From assembly GCA_023262645.1 (NCBI GenBank), contig JALRAA010000081.1:1-6571 (forward strand): a stretch of DNA of 6,571 bases. The letters are read 5' to 3'. Made by a program: the position numbers and the translations under genes. The number at the start of each line of letters is the position of its first letter. Position 1 is the first letter of the stretch. The notes below the pieces were generated by a model. The model was not told where the DNA came from. It was given only the letters and a program-made list of their open reading frames with translations, and ran no database searches. Shown here in pieces: positions 1-5,806 of the stretch. This DNA comes from Burkholderiaceae bacterium (GTDB lineage: Bacteria; Pseudomonadota; Gammaproteobacteria; Burkholderiales; Burkholderiaceae_C).

Positions 1-298
1 GATTCCCGGCGTGGTCGTCACTTGCCGACCGATTGGCATTTTGAAAATGGAAGACGAAGCCGGACAAGATGGCAAAGTCTTGGCGGTTCCCACAGACAAG
101 ATTTTGTCGATTTACACCCAATGGCAAAAGCCCGAAGACATGAACCCGATGCGCTTAAAAACCATTGCCCATTTCTTTGAACATTACAAGGATTTAGAGC
201 AGGGCAAATGGGTCAAGATTTTGGGTTGGGAAGGTCCGCAATCAGCAATGCGTGAAATCACGGAAGGCGTCGCCAATTACGAAAAACAACACGCTTAA
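1..298 (+). CDS. ppa: Inorganic pyrophosphatase, family I, C-terminal part (5' end outside window)
   Basis: Soluble cytoplasmic enzyme that hydrolyses pyrophosphate to two phosphates, pulling biosynthetic reactions forward. The frame is open from the left edge (first full codon at base 2) and about 98 residues are visible, against about 175 for the E. coli enzyme, so the N-terminal half is missing. The visible part begins in the family segment IPGVVVTCRPIGILKMEDEA. It keeps the acidic and basic residues of the second active-site stretch (MEDEAGQDGK, matching E. coli Asp97, Asp102 and Lys104) and the later HFFEHYKDLEQGKW block with the Tyr-Lys pair. The upstream DGDPxD metal-binding loop lies outside the window. 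The GTG at base 11 is an internal codon, not a start. The TAA stop overlaps the stop of the convergent downstream gene. No intrinsic terminator is visible after it. The family assignment is very secure. Confidence 0.96.
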   Translation, partial: IPGVVVTCRPIGILKMEDEAGQDGKVLAVPTDKILSIYTQWQKPEDMNPMRLKTIAHFFEHYKDLEQGKWVKILGWEGPQSAMREITEGVANYEKQHA

Positions 299-1476
299 GG
301 GCTGTTGCGTTTAAAGGGCAGGCGTTCGTCCAAATGCTCTAGGTAGTTGTCAACACCCTTGCCCTCGCGTTTCAAAAAATCTGACACGGCTTGTGCGAAA
401 CGCGGGTCCGCCAGCCAATGAGCACTGTGCGTGCTGACCGGCAACAAAGCGCGGGCCATTTTGTGTTCACCTTGTGCGCCGCCTTCAAAGCGTTTCACGC
501 CATGCGCAATACACCACTGCAAAGGTTGGTAGTAACAAGCATCGAAGTGCAGGCAATCAACCCTCTCCAGTGCTCCCCAATAACGGCCGTAAGCCACGGT
601 AGGTTGGCCAGCTTCAAGGTGCAACCCAATCAAACTGCAAGCGATCGGGCGACCGTTGATCTCTGCGATAAACAGCAACCAGTTTGAAGCCATGTTGTTT
701 TGCATTTGATTGAAAAATGCAGGAGTCAAATGAGGTGCGTTGCCGTGTTCTAAATAAGTTCGCTCATAGCATTGGTAGAAAAATGCCCAGTCAGAATCAC
801 TGATCTCGGAGCCGCTTGCATGCCTGAATTGCACGCCCGCTTGCACCACTTTGCGCTGCTCTTGTCGAATTTTTTTGCGCTTTTCTTGGGTCAGGCTAGA
901 GAGAAACGCATCGAAGTCTTGCCACCCCATGTTTTGCCAATGGAATTGCACGGTTTGGCGTTCCAACAATTGCGATCTGGCTGCAGCCTTCATGTCGTTA
1001 GGGCTGCCAAACAACATGTGCAACGACGACAATTTTTCTTCGCCGCACCAAGACACCACGGCTTGCAGCAATATGTCTCGGTGGTGTTCGTTATCTGCCA
1101 GCAAGCGTGAACCAGGAACAGGGGTGAACGGCACGGCGATCAGGGCTTTGGGGTAGTACGCCAGGCCATGTTGCGCATAAGCGTTGGCCCACGCCCAGTC
1201 AAACACGTATTCGCCATAAGAATGGGTTTTCAAATACAGGGGGCAAGCGGCCACCAAGGAGTCGTTCTGCCACAAAGAAAAAAACCGGGCGGTCCATCCG
1301 CTGGTAGGCGAGGCGCTGGCGCTCTCGTGCATAGCCAGCACATATGCATGCTGCATGAAGGGCGATGGGCAGTCTTGTGCCGCCAACAAAGCGTTCCATT
1401 GATCGGCGGGTATTTGACCCGGGTGATCGTGCACCCGAATGCCATAATCGTTCAGCTTAATTTGTGATTCATCCAT
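295..1476 (-). CDS. FemAB/GNAT-like acyltransferase family protein (DUF482, COG3146)
   Basis: A 393-residue protein of the FemAB_like family, often annotated as a peptidoglycan biosynthesis or GNAT-family protein. No substrate is established to my knowledge, although the FemAB relatives transfer aminoacyl groups. Visible family blocks are GEYVFDWAWANAY at residues 88-100, PFTPVPGSRLL at 116-126, a basic stretch FLSSLTQEKRKKIRQEQRK at 191-209 after HWQNMGWQDF, and the strongly conserved FEGGAQGEHKMARALLPV at 330-347. There is no signal peptide or membrane segment, so it is presumably cytoplasmic. The ATG at 1476 interlocks with the divergent nadE start and has only a weak GAAG upstream. A GTG at 1434 (residue 15, just before the conserved part begins) is an alternative start. 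The stop interlocks with that of ppa. Any promoter must lie inside nadE. The family call is firm and the function is unknown. Confidence 0.88.
   Translation of the reverse strand: MDESQIKLNDYGIRVHDHPGQIPADQWNALLAAQDCPSPFMQHAYVLAMHESASASPTSGWTARFFSLWQNDSLVAACPLYLKTHSYGEYVFDWAWANAYAQHGLAYYPKALIAVPFTPVPGSRLLADNEHHRDILLQAVVSWCGEEKLSSLHMLFGSPNDMKAAARSQLLERQTVQFHWQNMGWQDFDAFLSSLTQEKRKKIRQEQRKVVQAGVQFRHASGSEISDSDWAFFYQCYERTYLEHGNAPHLTPAFFNQMQNNMASNWLLFIAEINGRPIACSLIGLHLEAGQPTVAYGRYWGALERVDCLHFDACYYQPLQWCIAHGVKRFEGGAQGEHKMARALLPVSTHSAHWLADPRFAQAVSDFLKREGKGVDNYLEHLDERLPFKRNSP
1440..1448 (+). promoter_or_regulatory. Candidate extended -10 promoter of nadE
   Basis: TGCCATAAT reads as an extended -10 element (TG, one base, then CATAAT, matching 5 of 6 to TATAAT). 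A start site near 1455 would give nadE a leader of about 20 nt. No good -35 lies at 16-18 bp. TTGACC at 1414-1419 is 23 bp away, which is too far. The whole element lies inside the coding region of the divergent FemAB-like gene. The proposal rests on motif and position only. Confidence 0.33.
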
Positions 1477-1477
1477 G
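1474..1477. other. Interlocked divergent start codons (CATG)
   Basis: The palindrome CATG supplies the ATG of nadE on the plus strand (1475-1477) and the ATG of the FemAB-like gene on the minus strand (1476-1474). There is no intergenic DNA, so each gene's ribosome-binding and promoter sequence must lie inside the other gene. The nadE start is well supported, because residues 5-16 (LSVAQLNFTVGD) are the first strand of the amidase domain and no earlier start fits. The opposite start is less certain. Confidence 0.7.
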
Positions 1478-3139
1478 ACGCTTCAACTCAGTGTAGCCCA
1501 GCTCAATTTCACCGTCGGGGACATGGCGGGTAATGCCCGCAAAATCATCGAGGCCGCGCGACAAGCGTATTCGCGCGGTGTCAGATTGTTGGTGACCCCT
1601 GAGTTGGCCATTTGTGGTTATGCCGCTGAAGATTTGTTTTTGCGCCCATCTTTCTCAGAGGCATGCCAACAAGCGGTGTCTCAGGTGCAACATGCATTGG
1701 CCGATTTGAGCGGCATGCATGTGGTGGTCGGTCATCCCAGTGGCGACGATATACGCACCCGTTCGGTTTCAGTGCCCCAGCGTTACAACATGGCCACTGT
1801 GTTTTGCGAAGGCCGTTTGGTGGCGAGTTATGCCAAACGCGAGTTGCCCAATTACCAAGTGTTTGATGAGCGCAGGTATTTTGTGCCCGGTCAACACAGT
1901 ACGGTTTTCAGCGTGGAGGGTGTGAAAGTTGGATTGCTGATTTGCGAGGACGCTTGGTTCGATCAACCAGCGCAAGATGCCAAGGACAACGGCGCCCAGT
2001 TGTTGGTCGTGATGAATGCCTCTCCCTTTCACAAAGGCAAAAGCCAAGAGAGAGAAAAAGCCATGCAACAGCGTGCGCAAGCCACTGGCTTACCGTTGGT
2101 CTACGCCCATTTGGTCGGCGCGCAAGACGAAGTGGTGTTCGAGGGGCGATCGTTTGCGTTGCAGGCCAATACGCAGGTGGCTGGCAGGGCGGCAGGTTTT
2201 GTAGAGCAAGCCTTCGATGTCCATTGCCAGGAGGTATCTGGCAGTTTGCAATTGCGAGCAACCACGGTTGAGTTGGACGATGCGTTGTCTGATGTTTGGC
2301 AGGCGCTGGTGCTGGGTGTGCGAGATTACATTGGCAAAAACCGCTTTCCATCGGTGATATTGGGGCTGTCAGGTGGCATCGACTCTGCGTTGGTCATGGC
2401 TATCGCGGTGGATGCACTGGGCGCAGATCGGGTCAAAGCAGTCATGATGCCTTCGCCTTACACCGCCGGAATTTCTGTTGAAGATGCCCGCGAGATGGCG
2501 CAACGCATGCAAGTGCGTTACGACGAACTCTCTATCGTTCCTATGTTTCAGGCATTCTTGCAAACGCTGGCCACTGACTTTCAAGGTAAGCCGATTGACA
2601 CCACAGAAGAAAATATCCAAGCGCGTATCCGAGGCACTTTGCTCATGGCAATGTCCAACAAGCACGGCGCCATCGTCTTGACGACGGGCAACAAAAGCGA
2701 AATGGCAACCGGATATTGCACCTTGTATGGCGACATGGCCGGTGGGTTCGCTGTTATCAAAGACGTGTCAAAAACACTGGTCTATCAACTGGCCCATTGG
2801 CGCAATGCCAACAACCCATTTCAAACCTGTGACGCACCGATTCCTGAGCGCATCATCACCCGCCCTCCCAGCGCGGAGTTGCGTGAGGACCAAACCGACC
2901 AAGACAGTTTGCCACCCTACGACACATTGGACGAGATCATGGAGCGTTACATGGAGCAAGACCAAAGCCAGCAAGAGATCGAAGCTGCGGGTTTTGACAA
3001 GTCCGATGTAGACCAAGTGATTCGTTTGATTCGAATCAACGAATACAAACGCCGGCAAGCGCCCATCGGGGTGCGCATCACCCATCGCGGGTTTGGTAAG
3101 GATTGGCGTTATCCTATAACCAGTCTTTTTCGTGCCTGA
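1475..3139 (+). CDS. nadE: Glutamine-dependent NAD+ synthetase
   Basis: Cytoplasmic enzyme for the last step of NAD+ synthesis: deamido-NAD+ is adenylylated by ATP and amidated with ammonia released from glutamine. The 554 residues are full length for the two-domain type. The N-terminal nitrilase-like glutaminase domain (about 1-260) shows the Glu-Lys-Cys triad: Glu43 in TPELAICGY, Lys121 in AKRELPNYQVFDE and Cys157 in LLICEDAWF. The C-terminal synthetase domain (about 270-554) has the ATP pyrophosphatase loop SGGIDS at 299-304, ENIQARIRG at 379-387, TTGNKSE at 403-409 and RPPSAEL at 463-469. It ends in ITHRGFGKDWRYPITSLFRA. Both domains look intact, so it should use glutamine directly. No Shine-Dalgarno sequence is visible before the ATG. 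It is followed after 33 bp by glnB in the same direction, an arrangement I recall from other betaproteobacteria. Confidence 0.98.
   Translation: MTLQLSVAQLNFTVGDMAGNARKIIEAARQAYSRGVRLLVTPELAICGYAAEDLFLRPSFSEACQQAVSQVQHALADLSGMHVVVGHPSGDDIRTRSVSVPQRYNMATVFCEGRLVASYAKRELPNYQVFDERRYFVPGQHSTVFSVEGVKVGLLICEDAWFDQPAQDAKDNGAQLLVVMNASPFHKGKSQEREKAMQQRAQATGLPLVYAHLVGAQDEVVFEGRSFALQANTQVAGRAAGFVEQAFDVHCQEVSGSLQLRATTVELDDALSDVWQALVLGVRDYIGKNRFPSVILGLSGGIDSALVMAIAVDALGADRVKAVMMPSPYTAGISVEDAREMAQRMQVRYDELSIVPMFQAFLQTLATDFQGKPIDTTEENIQARIRGTLLMAMSNKHGAIVLTTGNKSEMATGYCTLYGDMAGGFAVIKDVSKTLVYQLAHWRNANNPFQTCDAPIPERIITRPPSAELREDQTDQDSLPPYDTLDEIMERYMEQDQSQQEIEAAGFDKSDVDQVIRLIRINEYKRRQAPIGVRITHRGFGKDWRYPITSLFRA
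3093..3120 (+). promoter_or_regulatory. Candidate internal sigma-70 promoter for glnB
   Basis: Near the 3' end of nadE, TTGGTA (3093-3098, 4 of 6 to TTGACA) is followed after 16 bp by TATAAC (3115-3120, 5 of 6 to TATAAT). Transcription from near 3127 would give glnB a leader of about 46 nt and let it be made independently of nadE. I found no sigma-54 type TGGC-N-TTGC element here. The sequence also encodes conserved nadE residues, so the match could be chance. Confidence 0.3.
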
Positions 3140-3159
3140 GCAGGCGTTTATCAGCCATT

Positions 3160-3165
3160 GAGGGA
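3160..3165 (+). promoter_or_regulatory. Ribosome-binding site fixing the glnB start
   Basis: GAGGGA lies 7 nt before the ATG at 3173. It decides against the TTG at 3158, which would add five residues (M-R-E-I-A) in front and put the Shine-Dalgarno sequence inside the gene. Starting at 3173 gives exactly the 112 residues usual for PII proteins. Confidence 0.8.
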
Positions 3166-3172
3166 AATTGCC

Positions 3173-3511
3173 ATGAAACAAATCACTGCCATCATCAAAC
3201 CGTTCAAACTTGAAGAGGTTCGCGAAGCACTGGCTGAATGTGGTGTGACCGGATTGACCGTGACAGAGGTCAAAGGCTTCGGCCGACAAAAAGGACATAC
3301 CGAGTTGTATCGCGGCGCGGAATATGTGGTGGACTTCCTTCCCAAAGTCAAAGTGGAAGTGGTAGTGAATTCAGCCGATGTTGACCGGTGTGTCGATGCG
3401 ATTGTGTTGGCCGCACGCACTGGAAAAATTGGCGACGGAAAAATATTTGTGACGGCGGTCGAGCGGGTGATCCGTATTCGCACCGGAGAAACCGACGAAT
3501 CAGCCGTGTGA
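3173..3511 (+). CDS. glnB: Nitrogen regulatory protein PII (GlnB type)
   Basis: Small trimeric cytoplasmic signal protein that binds ATP/ADP and 2-oxoglutarate. In proteobacteria it is uridylylated by GlnD and steers glutamine synthetase adenylylation and the NtrB/NtrC system. The 112 residues match the family length. The T-loop (about 37-55) contains YRGAEY at 46-51 with the uridylylation target Tyr51. The C-terminal signature TGKIGDGKIFV is at 83-93, and the end is RVIRIRTGETDES. T-loop residues Thr43 and Asp54 resemble E. coli GlnB (GlnK has Ala43 and Asn54), and no amtB ammonium transporter gene is next to it, so GlnB is preferred over GlnK. It follows nadE by 33 bp with its own strong Shine-Dalgarno sequence and perhaps its own promoter. 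The family is certain; the paralogue assignment is an inference. Confidence 0.95.
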   Translation: MKQITAIIKPFKLEEVREALAECGVTGLTVTEVKGFGRQKGHTELYRGAEYVVDFLPKVKVEVVVNSADVDRCVDAIVLAARTGKIGDGKIFVTAVERVIRIRTGETDESAV

Positions 3512-3539
3512 TTTTTTGTTGAACGGTTTGTTCAAGGGG

Positions 3540-3565
3540 CATGCGGCTCCAAACCGCATGTATTT
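3540..3565 (+). terminator. Candidate terminator hairpin after glnB
   Basis: CATGCGG (3540-3546) and CCGCATG (3554-3560) form a perfect 7-bp stem around a 7-nt loop. TATTT follows on the plus strand, so the T tract is only moderate. It sits in the 52-bp convergent gap, four bases past the stop of the leftward LOG-family gene. It could therefore also act on the opposite transcript, although no T tract follows on that strand. A second small inverted repeat, TTGAAC and GTTCAA (3519-3524 and 3530-3535), precedes it. Confidence 0.45.
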
Positions 3566-4148
3566 ATATGCGTTGCATGCCTGGGCTGATTGACAGACCA
3601 GCCGCTTCTATCAAACGTGGAAGCAAATCGTTCAGGTTGTCGGAGATGAAAACAAAATCCATTTGCCAATCGGACACAAAACCGTTGGCAACTGTGTTTT
3701 GCATAAATTGGATCAAGCCATCGTAGTACCCGTCCACGTTGAGCAAACCAATGGGTTTGTTGTGGAATTCCAGTTGTCGCCAGGTCCAAACTTCAAACAA
3801 TTCTTCAAACGTTCCAATGCCGCCTGGCAAGGCCAAAAAAGCATCCGCACGTTCTGCCATCATGAATTTGCGTTGGTGCATGTTGTCAACCATGTGTAAT
3901 TCGTCGCAAGATTCGTTGGCAGTTTCTTTGGCAGCCAAAGCATGGGGAATGACACCCACGACTCTGGCACCCGCAGATTTGGCCGATCTGGCCACTGTTC
4001 CCATCAAACCTTGGCTGCCGCCTCCGTAGACCAGTTGACCTTGGTGTGCGCCAATCCATTGGCCCACTTGGGTGGCAGTTTGTGCATAAGAAGGCAAGGT
4101 TCCGGGGCGTGACCCGCAGTAAACGCAGAGAGAAAAGGCAGGGTTCAT
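3564..4148 (-). CDS. LOG-family (TIGR00730) nucleoside 5'-monophosphate phosphoribohydrolase-like protein
   Basis: A 194-residue Rossmann-fold protein of the LOG (Lonely Guy) family. Characterised members cleave the N-glycosidic bond of cytokinin riboside monophosphates or of plain purine nucleotides. The actual substrate here is unknown. Visible motifs are the N-terminal LCVYCGSRPG at 7-16, the nucleotide-binding turn YGGGSQGLMG at 41-50, MHQRKFMM at 90-97 and the hallmark PGGIGTFEE at 108-116 followed by ELFEVWTWRQL. Length and motif order are those of short bacterial LOG proteins, and all diagnostic residues are present. It is the last gene of the leftward operon, 31 bp after the RDD gene, with no clear Shine-Dalgarno sequence. 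It may ride on the operon transcript without sharing its function. It converges on glnB across a 52-bp gap. Confidence 0.92.
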   Translation of the reverse strand: MNPAFSLCVYCGSRPGTLPSYAQTATQVGQWIGAHQGQLVYGGGSQGLMGTVARSAKSAGARVVGVIPHALAAKETANESCDELHMVDNMHQRKFMMAERADAFLALPGGIGTFEELFEVWTWRQLEFHNKPIGLLNVDGYYDGLIQFMQNTVANGFVSDWQMDFVFISDNLNDLLPRLIEAAGLSISPGMQRI

Positions 4149-4179
4149 GAAGTGACTGTGAAGAGATTAGATAGCTGTA

Positions 4180-4710
4180 TCAAGTGGCTATTTTGGCAGG
4201 GCGAACATCAACCATGCGTGTACCCGCCCAATGGTCGTGCACAAACTGACGGTCAGCTCGGAAATACGTCAGACACGCCCACAACATAATCCAAATGGGA
4301 CACAGCAATAAGCCCACGGTCAAAGGCAATTCCAACCACTGCGTCAAGACAAGTGGCGGCACAAACCAAATCCAACTCAAAACATATCTCGCCCATGCGC
4401 GGCGCTTTGTCAAGGGTTTACCATGGATATCGAGCGCGCGAATATGCCATGTCTTCATGGCCAGTGTTTGGCCTTTGTGCCAAAACCAACTGAAGTAAAT
4501 CCCAAGCACCAAAAAAATAAAAATTTGCTGGCCTAACCGGTTTTGCAAACCATGCCGTGTCTGGGTCAAGCTGCTGAATAAGTAACTCGCCATGAACACC
4601 ACGGCAAACAACAACATACCTTCATAAACCCAACAACTCATGCGTCTTAACAATGACGGGGCGTGTATGGGAACTGTTTCTGCGGCGCCACCCGAGTCAT
4701 CGGTGGTCAT
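4180..4710 (-). CDS. RDD-family integral membrane protein
   Basis: A 176-residue inner-membrane protein of the RDD family (PF06271), whose general function is poorly defined. Hydrophobic segments lie at about 31-49, 62-77, 108-122 and 127-148. Typical family stretches are WHKGQTLAMKTWHIRALDIHGKPL at about 77-100, where Gly-Gln-Thr and Arg-Ala precede a short loop, and FVHDHWAGTRMVDV at 156-169 near the end. The first RDD motif is altered: LRRMSCWVYEG at 21-31 has Arg but Glu instead of the usual Asp. The N-terminal 20 residues are polar and presumably cytoplasmic. Its ATG overlaps the DUF3106 stop as ATGA, and there is no good Shine-Dalgarno sequence, so translation probably depends on coupling. 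The operon position suggests a membrane role connected to the sigma, DUF3619 and DUF3106 genes, but this is inference. Confidence 0.88.
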   Translation of the reverse strand: MTTDDSGGAAETVPIHAPSLLRRMSCWVYEGMLLFAVVFMASYLFSSLTQTRHGLQNRLGQQIFIFLVLGIYFSWFWHKGQTLAMKTWHIRALDIHGKPLTKRRAWARYVLSWIWFVPPLVLTQWLELPLTVGLLLCPIWIMLWACLTYFRADRQFVHDHWAGTRMVDVRPAKIAT

Positions 4711-5366
4711 GGTTTGTCGGAAGAGGGACGTTTTTTGATAGGCAGGAGTGTGTAGGGATCAACCTGTGCTTGTGCAGTTTCGATGCGCGGGGGTTTTTCT
4801 TGGCCTTCTTTTTTGGTCACAGGCGTGGCTGTGAGTTTTTCAGGTGCGATCGGTCGCGCCACCATGGCCGCTCCTTTTGACCAAGCAGGTTTACCTTGTG
4901 ACAGTTTGTTTTTTTCTTCTTCATTCAACGCTTGGTAGGCCTCCCATTTGGCCAATTTTTCATCGGTACTCCATTGCTGCGCTTGTGCAAAGTGCAGTCT
5001 GGCTTGGTAACGTTGTGCAGGTGTCAAGGCGGCCCATTCACGCATGCGTTCTTGAGCGGTGGCTTGCGCCTGCGGAGAAAGTGTGGGGAAATTTTTTGCA
5101 ATCGCTAACCATTTGCGCTTGCGGTTTTCTTCCAGGGTAGGCCACAGGTTTTGCAGAGGCTGAAGAATGAGTTTTTGTTCTGCATTCAACTCGGCCCATT
5201 TGGGGCCTGCTTCGTGAAAACTGCCGGCTTTGTTGGGATTAAAAGTGCTGGACGGAGCAGCGACAGGTGCAGTGTCGGCTTGTGAAAAAGCCAAGCCAGT
5301 GCTGAGCAAACCAGTGGCTAATGCAACCTTGTATTGGAGCGATTTGTCTGAAAACTGTCGGGGCAT
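4707..5366 (-). CDS. DUF3106 protein, probably secreted to the periplasm
   Basis: A 219-residue protein that I assign to DUF3106, a family without known function. The start has a basic n-region, a hydrophobic core at about 14-27 and a plausible signal-peptidase site after Ser-Gln-Ala30. The mature part (about 55-155) looks purely helical and rich in Trp, Gln and charged residues. It contains a duplicated unit: WAELNAEQK at 57-65 and WAALTPAQR at 111-119, each followed about 30 residues later by a Lys-Trp pair (85-86 and 140-141). LTPAQ at 114-118 fits the LTxxQ motif of CpxP/Spy-type proteins, and LNAEQ, LSPQA and LNEEE are looser versions. The tail (about 160-219) is rich in Pro and Lys and probably disordered. 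Only two histidines occur in the mature part, so no metal site is evident. The start ATG shares one base with the DUF3619 stop (TGATG). Confidence 0.82.
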   Translation of the reverse strand: MPRQFSDKSLQYKVALATGLLSTGLAFSQADTAPVAAPSSTFNPNKAGSFHEAGPKWAELNAEQKLILQPLQNLWPTLEENRKRKWLAIAKNFPTLSPQAQATAQERMREWAALTPAQRYQARLHFAQAQQWSTDEKLAKWEAYQALNEEEKNKLSQGKPAWSKGAAMVARPIAPEKLTATPVTKKEGQEKPPRIETAQAQVDPYTLLPIKKRPSSDKP

Positions 5367-5806
5367 CAGTCTTTTTGCAGCGTTGTGTTTTTCAAGAAAT
5401 CTACAAATGCCGGATCGGTATAAGCGTGAGGTGGCAGGTCATCCACCAAAAGTGCCGAGTCGATTTCTGCCAATTCCATCGCTGTTTGGTCGTTGTGGAA
5501 TTCGTAAAGCAACATCAGGCCAGCCGCCAAGCAAATCAGGGGGATGAATGAAATTAACAAGTTGTAGAGGTCGTGCGCCTTGGAGGGGAAGGGCATTCTC
5601 AGCGAACCATTCGATTGCATTTGGACATCGTCAGCATTTTTCAATTCAAGCTGGTTGACTTTGCGCGAAGCGATAGCCCGTGTGCGTGCCGCGCGCAGTC
5701 TTTCGGAGATGTCGTAAGGCAGTTGTTGGTTGCCATGGTCAAGATAGGTCGCGACGCGTTTGCCGAAAAGTTGGTCTGGGCTGAAATGTTGGTTATTCGA
5801 ATTCAC
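5366..5806 (-). CDS. DUF3619 single-pass membrane protein, candidate anti-sigma factor
   Basis: A 146-residue protein that I assign to DUF3619, a family of unknown function. The first 80 residues are polar and rich in Arg/Lys and Gln, with a helix-like DISERLRAARTRAIASRK at 32-49. One strong membrane segment follows (about 82-101, LLISFIPLICLAAGLMLLYE), then a short acidic C-terminal part with LVDDLPPHAYTDPAFVDFLK at 120-139. Positive residues before the segment and acidic ones after it predict N-in, C-out topology. That is the layout of membrane-bound anti-sigma factors, and the gene lies directly after a sigma factor gene with a 4-nt overlap (GTGA). I see no zinc-binding HxxxCxxC motif, so it is not a canonical ZAS anti-sigma. 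The start is GTG, supported by a strong Shine-Dalgarno sequence. The anti-sigma role is an inference from position and topology. Confidence 0.83.
   Translation of the reverse strand: MNSNNQHFSPDQLFGKRVATYLDHGNQQLPYDISERLRAARTRAIASRKVNQLELKNADDVQMQSNGSLRMPFPSKAHDLYNLLISFIPLICLAAGLMLLYEFHNDQTAMELAEIDSALLVDDLPPHAYTDPAFVDFLKNTTLQKD

Noticed and set aside
391..1467. Several plus-strand frames of 98-112 codons opposite the FemAB-like gene
   Set aside because: They are complements of a gene with clear family motifs. Their compositions are low-quality and none has a recognisable motif.
1908..2351. Minus-strand open frame of 147 codons inside nadE
   Set aside because: It lies wholly within a well-conserved nadE frame, is rich in Pro, His and Arg as typical of antisense translations, and matches no family I recognise.
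3134..3145. GCCT/AGGC short hairpin just at the nadE stop as a terminator
   Set aside because: The stem is only 4-5 bp with no T tract, and glnB follows 33 bp after nadE with the same direction, so read-through is more likely.
3090..3172. Sigma-54 promoter before glnB
   Set aside because: I searched by eye for TGGC and TTGC at the required 24/12 spacing and found no match. The sigma-70-like candidate is better.
3158..3172. TTG start five codons upstream for the PII protein
   Set aside because: The Shine-Dalgarno sequence GAGGGA would fall within the added codons, and the ATG at 3173 gives the standard 112-residue PII protein.
2768..3298. Minus-strand open frame of 176 codons across the nadE end and glnB
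   Set aside because: It is antisense to conserved residues of both genes, spans their gap, and has no recognisable domain or ribosome-binding support.
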